Positions 1 through 7,219 of a stretch of 32,410 bases of DNA are shown in pieces. Location: contig JAEWAE010000033.1 in assembly GCA_023391835.1 (NCBI GenBank), positions 1-32,410 on the forward strand, given 5' to 3'. Position 1 is the first letter of the stretch. Each line of letters begins with the position of its first letter. The notes below the pieces were generated by a model that was given only the letters and a program-made list of their open reading frames with translations, was not told the DNA's origin and searched no databases. Position numbers and translations under genes: made by a program. Source of the stretch: Bacillota bacterium (GTDB lineage Bacteria > Bacillota > Clostridia > Oscillospirales > Ethanoligenentaceae).

Positions 1-62
1 ACCCGCGCCCCCCCGCCCCCCCCCCCCCCCCCCCCACGCCCTTTTATAGCCATAGGTGAAAT
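1..62. other. Contig-edge sequence with poly-C run, no gene
   Basis: The first 36 bases are almost pure C with a few interruptions, followed by a short AT-containing stretch that leads into the stop codon of the minus-strand pyruvate kinase gene. Such a homopolymer run at the very edge of a sequence looks like an assembly or sequencing end artefact rather than biology. No terminator hairpin for pyk can be made out between its stop codon and the run. Confidence 0.6.
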
Positions 63-1808
63 TTACTTGGCGCTGAAATAGACGATGCCGCGGGTGCCGT
101 CCAGGGTGACGGTGGTGCCGCTGCGCAGGATGTTCGTGGCATCCTTGGCGCCGACCAGCACCGGAATGTTGAGCTTCAGCCCGGTCACCGCCGCGAAAGA
201 GGAAGCGCCGCCGACTTCGGTCACAATACCCGCCGCCTTTTTCAGCAGGGGCCGCATCGCTTCGGTGGCGCTGGGAACGACCAGGATGTCGCCGTCGTTG
301 AAGTTCGCCAGAGCCTCCGCTTCCGTCTTGCACACGCACAGGGTGCTGCAGACCGAGGAATGCACGATGCCGGTGCCGGAAACGAGGATGTCGCCCACGA
401 TGTGCACCTTGATAAGGTTGGTCGTACCGGAAACGCCCAGAGGCAAGCCCGCGGTGATGACCACCAGGTCGCCGTTTTTCAGCAGCCCCGCTTCGGTGGC
501 GCTCCTGACGGCGGCGGCAAACAGCTCGTCCGATTCTTTCTTCTCACCAGTGAGAAGCGGCGTGACGCCCCAGCACAGATTGAGCTGGCGGGCAACCTGC
601 TCGTCCGGCGTGCAGCTGATGATCGGGCAGGTCGGACGGTATTTGGAAATGGAACGCGCGGTGTTGCCGGATTTGGTGACGGTGAGGATGGCCGTGGCGC
701 CGATATCGTGCGCCATCGTGCAGGTGGCGTGGGAAATGGCGTTGGTCACATTGTAAAAGCCGTCGTCCTGCCGGTTGCGCAGCCGCTTGTCATAGTCGAT
801 GTCCGCTTCGGCACGGGTCGCGATGCGGGCCATGGCTTTGACCGCTTCCACCGGGTAGGCACCGGCTGCGGTTTCGCCCGAGAGCATGATGGCGCTGGTG
901 CCGTCATAGATGGCGTTGGCCACGTCGGAAGCCTCGGCGCGGGTCGGCCGCGGATTATGGATCATCGAGTCGAGCATCTGGGTGGCGGTGATGACCGTCT
1001 TGCCGGCGCTGTTGGCCTTTTTGATAAGCACTTTCTGGATGGGGGGCAGTTCTTCAAAGGGAATTTCCACGCCCATGTCGCCGCGGGCCACCATGATGCC
1101 GTCGGCTACCTTGAGAATCTCGTCGATGTTGTTGACACCGTCGCGGTTTTCGATCTTGGCGTAGATCTTGATGTTGCCGCCGCCGTTGTTTTCGAGAATT
1201 GAACGGATCTCAAGAATATCCGCCGCGGAACGGGTGAAGGACGCCGAAATCATGTCAAAGCCGTTTTCGATGCCGAAAAGCAGGTCGCCCTCGTCTTTTT
1301 CGCTGACAAACGGCAGCGACACGTGCACATCGGGTACATTGACGCCCTTGTTGTTGGAAACAGGGCCGCCGTTGACGACTTTGCACACAATGTCGGTCTT
1401 GGTCTTGCTCTCGACGACCAGCTCGATCAGGCCGTCGTCGATGAGAATATGATGGCCGGGATTCACGTCCTCGGGCAGGCCCTTGAAGGAGACGGAGACC
1501 CGGTTCTGGTCGCCCATGATCTCATCGGTCGTCAGGGTGAAAGTCTGGCCCTTGGTCAGTTCCACCCGTTTGTTCTGGAAAAGGCCCAGCCGGATTTCCG
1601 GCCCTTTGGTGTCCAGCAGCAGGGGAACGGGCAGATTCAAGTCCTTCCGCAACTTTTTGATCTGGTCCACCCGCACCTTGTGGGTGGCATGATCCTGGTG
1701 GGAAAAGTTGAATCTCGCCACATTCATGCCGGCAAGCATCAGAGCACGGACGACCGACTCGTCATCCGTGGCGGGCCCTAGCGTACAAACGATTTTTGTT
1801 TTTCTCAT
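63..1808 (-). CDS. pyk: Pyruvate kinase with C-terminal swivelling (PEP-utiliser-like) domain
   Basis: Catalyses phosphoenolpyruvate + ADP to pyruvate + ATP, the last step of glycolysis, in the cytosol. The 581-residue protein opens with MRKTKIVCTLGPA and has the ARFNFSH substrate-loop segment, the catalytic-Lys segment IKIYAKIENRDG, the metal-binding region VARGDMGVEIPFEELP and the family signature around ATQMLDSM. Residues about 470-581 form the extra C-terminal domain seen in Bacillus-type enzymes, related to the phosphohistidine domain of PEP synthase. There the usual GGxTSHAA motif reads GGASSFAA (from residue 533), so the phosphorylatable His is replaced by Phe538. A ribosome binding site (AAAGGTGG on the minus strand) precedes the ATG and a sigma-A promoter lies about 45 bp upstream. 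It is the only minus-strand gene in the window and is divergent from the TPR lipoprotein gene. Identification is secure. Confidence 0.97.
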   Translation of the reverse strand: MRKTKIVCTLGPATDDESVVRALMLAGMNVARFNFSHQDHATHKVRVDQIKKLRKDLNLPVPLLLDTKGPEIRLGLFQNKRVELTKGQTFTLTTDEIMGDQNRVSVSFKGLPEDVNPGHHILIDDGLIELVVESKTKTDIVCKVVNGGPVSNNKGVNVPDVHVSLPFVSEKDEGDLLFGIENGFDMISASFTRSAADILEIRSILENNGGGNIKIYAKIENRDGVNNIDEILKVADGIMVARGDMGVEIPFEELPPIQKVLIKKANSAGKTVITATQMLDSMIHNPRPTRAEASDVANAIYDGTSAIMLSGETAAGAYPVEAVKAMARIATRAEADIDYDKRLRNRQDDGFYNVTNAISHATCTMAHDIGATAILTVTKSGNTARSISKYRPTCPIISCTPDEQVARQLNLCWGVTPLLTGEKKESDELFAAAVRSATEAGLLKNGDLVVITAGLPLGVSGTTNLIKVHIVGDILVSGTGIVHSSVCSTLCVCKTEAEALANFNDGDILVVPSATEAMRPLLKKAAGIVTEVGGASSFAAVTGLKLNIPVLVGAKDATNILRSGTTVTLDGTRGIVYFSAK

Positions 1809-1853
1809 GTAGATCCACCTTTAGAATAAATCAAAAAATTTAATCCAGTATAC

Positions 1854-1882
1854 ATGATACCTGCTTCTTCCTATGTTTTCAA
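1854..1882 (-). promoter_or_regulatory. Sigma-A promoter of pyk
   Basis: Read on the minus strand, TTGAAA (1882-1877) and TATCAT (1859-1854) are separated by exactly 17 bp. Transcription would start near 1847 and reach the pyk ATG at 1808 after a short leader. It lies back to back with the promoter of the divergent TPR gene. Confidence 0.65.
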
Positions 1883-1929
1883 CCGGATATGCGAAAATAT
1901 ACGAAAATGCACAAAATTGCCCGCTGTGG

Positions 1930-1958
1930 TTGAAAGATCCACCGTTATTTATTAAAAT
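1930..1958 (+). promoter_or_regulatory. Sigma-A promoter of the TPR lipoprotein gene
   Basis: TTGAAA (1930-1935) and TAAAAT (1953-1958) are spaced by 17 bp. The predicted start near 1965 is about 30 bp upstream of the ATG, and an AGGAGG ribosome binding site at 1985-1990 sits 6 bp before the start codon. Confidence 0.7.
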
Positions 1959-1996
1959 AGAATCGACGGCTTTAGGCCGCCGACAGGAGGCACACT

Positions 1997-2671
1997 ATGA
2001 AGCGTGTGTGGGTGACGGCTGTCTGCGTGCTGGCAGCGGCAGCCGCGTTGATTTCCTGCGCCGGTCGCGCCCGCGGGGGGAGCAGCCGGCCGACTGTCTC
2101 TTCCGCCGCGCCGTCCTCCGCCGTGTCCGCTTCCTCCGCCGTGCCGGCGTCGGCGGCTTCGTCGCAGACGGCAGATCAGGCGGCCGCCGCGCAGATGGCG
2201 GCCGACGCCCAGGGCGATCTGCTCGGCGGGCAGTATGCCCAGGCCGTGCGTCTGTGCGACGAGGCCGCCGCCAAAGACCCTGCGAACCCCGACAGCTACA
2301 CGATCAAGGGGCTGGCCCTGTGCTACCAGAAGCAGTATGCCGCAGGTATGGCCGTCATCGACCAGGCGCTGGCGCTGCGGCCCGATTACCCCTTCGCCAT
2401 GTTCAACAAGGCCATGGGGTATAAGCTGCAGAAGGATTACGACGACGCGATGATCTGGTTCCAAAAGGTCATCGCCGTCAAGCCCGACGACACTTGGAGC
2501 TATTACGGCATCGCTACCATCTACGCCGACCGCGGGGATAAAGCACAGGCACTCGGCTGGCTGCAGAAGGCGATCGCGCTGGATGCGTCGGTGAAAGCCA
2601 CGGCCAAGGAGCAGGACGACCACTGGGGCCGCTATGCGGACGACGCCGATTTTCAGAAGCTGGTGGACTGA
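1997..2671 (+). CDS. TPR-repeat lipoprotein of unknown function
   Basis: This 224-residue protein starts with a basic N-terminus and hydrophobic stretch ending in a lipobox (LISC, lipidated Cys21), so it should be anchored on the outside of the membrane. A Ser/Ala-rich linker (about residues 28-65) leads to three or four tetratricopeptide repeats: GQYAQAVRLCDEAAAKDPAN, YAAGMAVIDQALALRPDYP, YDDAMIWFQKVIAVKPDD and KAQALGWLQKAIALDASV. TPRs mediate protein-protein contacts; no catalytic domain is visible. It has its own promoter and ribosome binding site and lies upstream of three further envelope genes, which hints at a scaffold role at the cell surface, but this is inference. The start is fixed by the AGGAGG six bases upstream and by the signal peptide. 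Confidence 0.85.
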   Translation: MKRVWVTAVCVLAAAAALISCAGRARGGSSRPTVSSAAPSSAVSASSAVPASAASSQTADQAAAAQMAADAQGDLLGGQYAQAVRLCDEAAAKDPANPDSYTIKGLALCYQKQYAAGMAVIDQALALRPDYPFAMFNKAMGYKLQKDYDDAMIWFQKVIAVKPDDTWSYYGIATIYADRGDKAQALGWLQKAIALDASVKATAKEQDDHWGRYADDADFQKLVD

Positions 2672-2772
2672 CGGCGCTGGTTTGGAAAAATCCGAAAAAG
2701 CTTCCGGAAATAAGCAATGCCAAAACGGTTTCTATTCATGCTTTTGTCATAATCATCGGTTACAATAAAAAA

Positions 2773-2807
2773 ACGGACGGCCTGTGGTGCCAAAATCGAC
2801 CGCCCGT
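2773..2807. terminator. Possible terminator hairpin
   Basis: ACGGACGG (2773-2780) can pair with CCGCCCGT (2800-2807), leaving one mismatch and a 19-nt loop that itself can form a short GGC/GCC stem. A run of A lies just upstream, so the hairpin has a T tract when read on the minus strand and only a weak GTTTG on the plus strand. It could end the TPR transcript or stop antisense transcription; support is modest. Confidence 0.35.
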
Positions 2808-2826
2808 TGGTTTGCAGCCGTACCCA

Positions 2827-2856
2827 TTGACCGGCGAACTGGATTGATGGTATAAT
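2827..2856 (+). promoter_or_regulatory. Sigma-A promoter of the envelope operon
   Basis: TTGACC (2827-2832) and a perfect TATAAT (2851-2856) are separated by 18 bp, with an extended -10 TG (TGGTATAAT). It stands about 70 bp upstream of the polysaccharide deacetylase start and probably drives the three-gene unit 2925-6200. Confidence 0.8.
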
Positions 2857-2924
2857 ATTCACAATTATCAGACCGGCGGAGAGCGGTTTGCATTCTTCCG
2901 CGGTTCCAGGAGTCTTGTCATAAA

Positions 2925-3770
2925 ATGAAAGCGTTTTTTCGCCTGCTGGCGGCCGCCTGTATGACGGCGGTCTTTCTGGCCGGCTGTGGACGCACCGGCG
3001 GGAGCAGGGACGCCTCGTCCGCTTCTTCAGCCGCCTCTTCGGCCGCGGGCACCACACCGCAGGCCGCTTCTTCCGAAACGGCATCCTCGGCGCCGGTGAC
3101 GCTGACCGACAAAATCCCGGTGCTGATGTACCATTCCCTGGAATACGACCCGTCGAACCCGAACAATTCGGCCCGCATCAAAGCGGAGGATTTCGCCGCC
3201 CAGATGAAATGGCTCCATGACAACGGATACACGGCGATTTCGCTCGATACGCTGTATCAGGGGCTGGCAAGCGGCAAGGGTTTCCCCGAAAAATCCGTCG
3301 TGCTGACTTTTGACGACGGCTACGGCGACTTTTATACAAACGGCTTCCCCGTGCTTGTGCAGTACGGCTTCGCGGCCACCGTCTTTATGATCTCGAGTTA
3401 TGTCGATAAGGCGGGCTATCTTACCTCCGACCAGCTCAAGACGATTGCGGCCGGCGGCGTGACGGTGGAAGACCACACCGTCACTCACCCGTATTTGGAC
3501 AAACTCTCGTACGACAGCCAGTATAAAGAGTTGGGAAATTCCCGCACCGCCCTGGAGGGCATCACGGGCGTTCCCATTACCGCCGTGGCCTATCCGTACG
3601 GGCATTTCGACAGCGAGACCATCCGGGCGACCAGGGCGCTGAGTTATCACATGGGCTTCAAAATGTCGGGCGGCTGGGTCGCCGTGGGCGACGATATGCT
3701 GGAAATTCCGCGCGTATATATCGGTGACAGTCTCGACAGCTTCATTACGAAAGTGACCAAGGTGCAATGA
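2925..3770 (+). CDS. Polysaccharide deacetylase lipoprotein (NodB homology, CE4-like)
   Basis: A 281-residue secreted enzyme predicted to remove N-acetyl groups from a cell-surface or extracellular glycan. The N-terminus carries a signal peptide with lipobox LAGC (Cys21), then a Ser/Ala-rich linker to about residue 58. The catalytic domain begins at IPVLMYHSLEYD. It shows the NodB motif 1 TFDDGY (Asp130, Asp131; catalytic base and metal ligand) and motif 2 HTVTH (His184, His188; metal ligands), followed by VAYPYGHFD. The arrangement resembles extracellular deacetylases of the PgaB/IcaB/YadE type, but the true substrate (peptidoglycan, poly-GlcNAc or other) cannot be told from sequence. The CAGGAG ribosome binding site is rather far (about 12 bp) from the ATG. 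It is followed after 62 bp by a phosphodiester glycosidase gene, apparently in the same transcript. Confidence 0.9.
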   Translation: MKAFFRLLAAACMTAVFLAGCGRTGGSRDASSASSAASSAAGTTPQAASSETASSAPVTLTDKIPVLMYHSLEYDPSNPNNSARIKAEDFAAQMKWLHDNGYTAISLDTLYQGLASGKGFPEKSVVLTFDDGYGDFYTNGFPVLVQYGFAATVFMISSYVDKAGYLTSDQLKTIAAGGVTVEDHTVTHPYLDKLSYDSQYKELGNSRTALEGITGVPITAVAYPYGHFDSETIRATRALSYHMGFKMSGGWVAVGDDMLEIPRVYIGDSLDSFITKVTKVQ

Positions 3771-3832
3771 GCCCGGTTTCCCGGACCCCGCCGGCTGTAT
3801 TCCACGGGCGGGCAACCCCTGAAAGGACGAAT

Positions 3833-4867
3833 ATGCAGACAGTCAATATTGGTGAGCTTCCGCAGAAAGCCCGGACCAGGCGGTTTTCCAAGCCCCTGAT
3901 CTTTTTAACCGTGCTGCTCCAACTGGCGGCGGCGGGCCTGATCGGCATCATGCTGGTCTATCACGGGCCGTTTAATGCCATCCGTAGCTATATCGTCGGC
4001 ACGGCCATGGAAAGCAAGAGCCATCAGTTTCTTGCCACATGGTTTCTTTCCGATTCCGAAATCCAGAAAATCATCCACAGCGGCGGCAATGTCAGCAGCG
4101 ACAGCCAGGTGGTGGCCGCCAACGCCAACACCTCCGCCTATAATTCCGGCATCGAGATTGACAGCATCAATAACGACAATTACAGCGGCTATATGATGGT
4201 CATCAGCAACCCTCTGCGGGTGCATGTGGGCCATACCAAGTATCTGGGCACACGGGGCGAGCTGACCAGCGAGATGGCCGCCCGGTATAATGCCGTGGCT
4301 GCCATCAACGGCGGCGGTTTCCATGACGCGACAGGCTCCGCTGCCTATGGCGGCAACGGCGGGCTGCCCACCTGCTTTGCCATCTCAGGGGGGCAGGTCG
4401 TCTATAGAGACAATGGGTTTACCGACACCGACAAGACCCAGGCCATCGGCATCGACACCAAAGGCAACCTCATAGTCGGCGATCACAGCATCAAGGAACT
4501 CCAGGGCATGGGTGTCACCGAGGCTCTCCAGTTTGAGAACGACAATTACCCCACCACCCTCATCGTCAACGGCAAGGCTCAGTTCAACGGCACGGCGGGC
4601 TCGGGCCGTACGGCCCGCACCGCCATCGGCCAGCGGAAGAGCGACAACGCGCTGCTGCTGCTGGTGCTCGACGGGCGCACGCTCACAAAGACCGGCGCGA
4701 CACTGGGCGACGTACGCGACATTATGCTCAAATATGGCGCCAATACGGCGGCCGAACTCGACGGCGGCGGCTCCACCACCATGGTAAGCGACAACAAGGT
4801 CATCAACACTCCCTGCGACAATGTCGGCGAACGGCTGGTGGCCACCTGCTTTTACGTCGAGAAGTAG
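3833..4867 (+). CDS. Membrane-anchored phosphodiester glycosidase family protein (NAGPA domain)
   Basis: A 344-residue protein with an N-terminal membrane anchor (about residues 21-43, LIFLTVLLQLAAAGLIGIML) and an extracytoplasmic domain of the NAGPA type (phosphodiester alpha-GlcNAcase-like, related to the enzyme that uncovers mannose-6-phosphate in animals). Recognisable family blocks are the central AAINGGGFHD, a segment giving TARTAIGQRKSDNALLLLVLDGR, and the C-terminal ELDGGGSTTMV with NTPCDNVGERLVATCFYV. Bacterial members are thought to act on sugar-phosphodiester linkages in surface polymers. The start is set at the ATG preceded by GAAAGGACGA; a start at 3767, inside the end of the deacetylase gene, would add 22 residues without a clear ribosome binding site. 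It lies between the deacetylase and an unknown anchored protein, suggesting joint work on an envelope polysaccharide (inference). Confidence 0.88.
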   Translation: MQTVNIGELPQKARTRRFSKPLIFLTVLLQLAAAGLIGIMLVYHGPFNAIRSYIVGTAMESKSHQFLATWFLSDSEIQKIIHSGGNVSSDSQVVAANANTSAYNSGIEIDSINNDNYSGYMMVISNPLRVHVGHTKYLGTRGELTSEMAARYNAVAAINGGGFHDATGSAAYGGNGGLPTCFAISGGQVVYRDNGFTDTDKTQAIGIDTKGNLIVGDHSIKELQGMGVTEALQFENDNYPTTLIVNGKAQFNGTAGSGRTARTAIGQRKSDNALLLLVLDGRTLTKTGATLGDVRDIMLKYGANTAAELDGGGSTTMVSDNKVINTPCDNVGERLVATCFYVEK

Positions 4868-4883
4868 CGGGGGGGACGGGAAG

Positions 4884-6200
4884 TTGAAATTTTTTCGATC
4901 GTTTGCCAGCCGGTATATCCGATTCTTCCTATTGGGCCTCGCGGTGCTAGTGGCGGTGGAAGGCGCAGGTCTTATCTGGCTGGATAAGGTCTATTTCCGC
5001 TCCGATTCTCATATTTCCGTGTCACGGCTCAACTCCGGCACGTCTTCCCGCCAGAGCGAGCCCAAGGTGAATATCCCCGCCGGGGCGACCAACATCCAAT
5101 ATTCCTATGACGGTGGGTACCTCTCTTACGTTCTGGCGGATAGGCTTATCGTCGTCGACACGGATAAGGATACCCAGAACACGGTGCCGGACGTAAGCGG
5201 CGAGAGCATGAAGATCGCCCAGTACGCATGGGTCTATGGGCGCAACCGCATCATTCTGGCCGAGCAGAACACCGGCAGCAGTTCCAAAAACTATGTCCGG
5301 TTTTACTATTACGTGCCGACAGATACCTCACAGATACAGGAAATGGATAACACGCTCAATAACCAGCGGGTTTCCATTGATCTCAACCGTCTCAAAAATC
5401 TGAGCGGTTCGACCGCCACTGTCACCGACCTGGATTTTTCCACCGTCTACAGCACGGTGTATGCCAGAATCCGCGACAAGAACGGCCGCAGCGTCATTTA
5501 CATGCTCAACATCGACAACCAGCTGGATACGGTGGACACCGCCACCGACACCATCGGCAAGGTCGTGACCGATCAGCAGGATACGGGGCTGCTCTACGAG
5601 GATTCCAAGACCGGCTATGTCTACAACTGGCAGCCAACCAAAAAGAGCAGCACCAACAAGGCAATTTCAGTAAACGGTACCAAAAAGCTGCGGCTGCTGG
5701 GGGTGGATGGGCAAGACACCGTTTACCTCGCGCCCACCACCGGGGATTCCACCTCTTCCGTCGTGACCGGCACCGTTTCCGGCGGATGGAAAACCGTCTC
5801 TCTGGGCCGGGATACGCCGCTGAGCCGCATCCGCATCAGCCTCGCCGGCAAAATCTATGTGGATGACCCGGATGCGAAGGTGCTGCGCAACGTCACCGAC
5901 TCCACCCAGACCGAATACACCGGCACACTGGTGGGCCTCTATAACGACGGCTTCTTTACGCGAAGCTCCGATTCGGGCTCCGACTCCGCCGTATCCTCCT
6001 CGACGTCGGGGAAAAGCAGGTCTTCTTCGGCCTCGTCGTCGTCCGCAGGAAATATGACGGTCACCGGCAATACCTTCGCATCCGACCCGGTGACGAGCAC
6101 GGTTGCGCAGACGGCGCCCTCCCGCAGCACATCCTCGGGCAGCAGCCGCGCGTCTTCGAGCAGCCGCGCTTCCTCGGGCGTGACCTCTTCCCACAAATAA
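4884..6200 (+). CDS. Membrane-anchored Ser-rich protein of unknown function
   Basis: No family was recognised for this 438-residue protein. A basic N-terminus is followed by one transmembrane segment (about residues 12-33, IRFFLLGLAVLVAVEGAGLIW), placing the rest outside. Residues about 60-350 are rich in short beta-strand-like stretches with recurring Asp/Thr turns (for example RLIVVDTDKDTQN, VIYMLNIDNQLDTVDT, GYVYNWQPTKK), which would suit a beta-propeller, but this is a guess from pattern only. The last 80 residues are low-complexity Ser/Thr/Ala, as in wall-spanning or glycosylated linkers. The start chosen is TTG with GGGGGGACGGG just upstream, 16 bp after the glycosidase stop; a start at 4821 would overlap that gene. 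Same operon as the deacetylase and glycosidase. Confidence 0.78.
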   Translation: MKFFRSFASRYIRFFLLGLAVLVAVEGAGLIWLDKVYFRSDSHISVSRLNSGTSSRQSEPKVNIPAGATNIQYSYDGGYLSYVLADRLIVVDTDKDTQNTVPDVSGESMKIAQYAWVYGRNRIILAEQNTGSSSKNYVRFYYYVPTDTSQIQEMDNTLNNQRVSIDLNRLKNLSGSTATVTDLDFSTVYSTVYARIRDKNGRSVIYMLNIDNQLDTVDTATDTIGKVVTDQQDTGLLYEDSKTGYVYNWQPTKKSSTNKAISVNGTKKLRLLGVDGQDTVYLAPTTGDSTSSVVTGTVSGGWKTVSLGRDTPLSRIRISLAGKIYVDDPDAKVLRNVTDSTQTEYTGTLVGLYNDGFFTRSSDSGSDSAVSSSTSGKSRSSSASSSSAGNMTVTGNTFASDPVTSTVAQTAPSRSTSSGSSRASSSSRASSGVTSSHK

Positions 6201-6229
6201 AAAAAGCGCACGGGTTTTCCACAAAGCCC

Positions 6230-6258
6230 TTGACTCCCGGGCGATAGTCTGGTATGAT
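6230..6258 (+). promoter_or_regulatory. Sigma-A promoter of the infC-rpmI-rplT operon
   Basis: TTGACT (6230-6235) and TATGAT (6253-6258) are separated by 17 bp, with an extended -10 TG (TGGTATGAT). The start near 6265 gives an unusually long (about 210 nt) leader before infC. Confidence 0.8.
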
Positions 6259-6264
6259 TATTAG

Positions 6265-6474
6265 CGACAATGAAGCAGGAACAACGGTCCTCACCGGCGG
6301 GCTTACGGCCCGGGGTCAATACTGCGGGCGGTTTTCGGACCGCAGCGGGTATTGCAGCGTGGGCGGGGATTCCTGTTCTGCGCTTTTTTTATGGCGGTCG
6401 ATCCGCCCTGACGTTTGTTATATATAATTCATTTATATATAAAATGTATGGCTTTTGGGCTTTTGGAGGTGCCG
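6265..6474 (+). promoter_or_regulatory. Structured infC leader RNA, L20-leader-like attenuator
   Basis: In Firmicutes the infC-rpmI-rplT operon is commonly controlled by L20 binding to a leader and causing premature termination. Position and architecture fit here. Visible elements: a hairpin at 6293-6316 (CGGGC/GCCCG with an outer ACC/GGT); a long stem at 6318-6353 (AATAC/GTATT enclosing CTGCGG/CCGCAG); an attenuator-like stem at 6363-6383 (GCGGGGA pairing with TTCTGCGC with one bulge) followed directly by seven T (6384-6390); a further GGCGG/CCGCC hairpin at 6393-6407; and an AT-only inverted repeat at 6418-6442. The assignment to the L20 leader class rests on synteny and terminator placement, not on a covariance match. 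Confidence 0.6.
6356..6390 (+). terminator. Attenuator terminator upstream of infC
   Basis: A GC-rich but imperfect stem (6363-6369 with 6376-6383, optionally extended by AGCG 6356-6359 with CGCT 6381-6384 as an alternative) is followed by TTTTTTT at 6384-6390. It would stop transcription about 85 bp before the infC ribosome binding site unless the upstream stem at 6318-6353 is rearranged. Confidence 0.5.
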
Positions 6475-7002
6475 ATTATAAGCAGCAAGGAACTGCTCAT
6501 CAATGAGGAAATCCGAGACAGGGAAGTCCGTGTCATCGACGCGGACGGCAACCAGCTGGGCATCATGGCGTCCAGGGAGGCGCTGCGTATCGCGGGCGAG
6601 AAAAATCTCGACCTTGTGAAAATCGCGCCTCAGGCTAAACCGCCGGTCTGTCGGATCATGGACTATGGAAAATTCCGCTTCGAGCAGGCGAAAAAAGACA
6701 AGGAATCCCGGCGGAATCAGCACATTGTCGAAATCAAAGAAATCCGCATGTCGCTCAACATCGATATACATGATTTTGAGACGAAGGCGAACCATGCGAT
6801 GGATTTTCTGAAAGATGGCGACAAGGTGAAGGTGACGGTGCGGTTCCGCGGCAGAGAAATGGCCCATACCGAGCTGGGCAGCGTTCTGCTTAAAAAATTC
6901 GCTGAGGCGTGCAGCGAGGTGGCGGTGCTCGACAAGAGCCCCAAGCTGGAAGGGCGCAGCATGTCCTTGTTCCTAAGCCCCAACCCCAAGCCTGTCAAAT
7001 AA
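6475..7002 (+). CDS. infC: Translation initiation factor IF-3, with ATT start codon
   Basis: IF-3 binds the 30S subunit, prevents premature 50S joining and checks start codon-initiator tRNA pairing. The 175-residue protein has the IF3 N-domain (INEEIRDREVRVIDADGNQLG), the linker hallmark KPPVCRIMDYGKFRFEQAKK and the C-domain (DFETKANHAMDFLKDGDKVKVTVRFRGREMAH). No ATG, GTG or TTG lies at the expected place. A strong GGAGGT (6465-6470) precedes ATT (6475) and ATA (6478); starting at ATT gives MISSKELLINEEIR, which matches family N-termini such as the Bacillus protein. Rare AUU-type start codons are the known basis of IF-3 translational autoregulation. ORF callers would instead pick the ATG at 6415 or 6448, upstream of this ribosome binding site, wrongly adding about 20 or 9 residues. 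First gene of the infC-rpmI-rplT unit. Confidence 0.95.
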   Translation: MISSKELLINEEIRDREVRVIDADGNQLGIMASREALRIAGEKNLDLVKIAPQAKPPVCRIMDYGKFRFEQAKKDKESRRNQHIVEIKEIRMSLNIDIHDFETKANHAMDFLKDGDKVKVTVRFRGREMAHTELGSVLLKKFAEACSEVAVLDKSPKLEGRSMSLFLSPNPKPVK

Positions 7003-7024
7003 CCATAAGCAGGGAGGATTCAAA

Positions 7025-7219
7025 ATGCCAAAGCTGAAAGTTCATAGCGGTCTGTCAAAGCGCATCCGCTATACCAAAAATGGCAAAATCAAACGGGCGC
7101 ATGCGTTTAAATCCCATATACTCAACAAAAAGGATACCAAGCGCAAGAGAGGCCTGCGCAAGGCCGCTTACGCCGACAAGACCAACGTCCGCGCGATCCT
7201 GCGTCTGGTCCCCCGGTAA
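7025..7219 (+). CDS. rpmI: 50S ribosomal protein L35
   Basis: A 64-residue, strongly basic structural protein of the large ribosomal subunit. It starts MPKLKVHSGLSKRI and has the family core GKIKRAHAFKSHILNKK followed by the KRKRGLRKA stretch, and is of normal length. A GGGAGG ribosome binding site (7013-7018) stands 6 bp before the ATG. It lies 22 bp after infC and upstream of rplT, the canonical order. Confidence 0.97.
   Translation: MPKLKVHSGLSKRIRYTKNGKIKRAHAFKSHILNKKDTKRKRGLRKAAYADKTNVRAILRLVPR

Noticed and set aside
6270..6506. 78-residue open frame across the infC leader
   Set aside because: It lies in structured leader RNA, overlaps the infC start, lacks a ribosome binding site and has no recognisable similarity.
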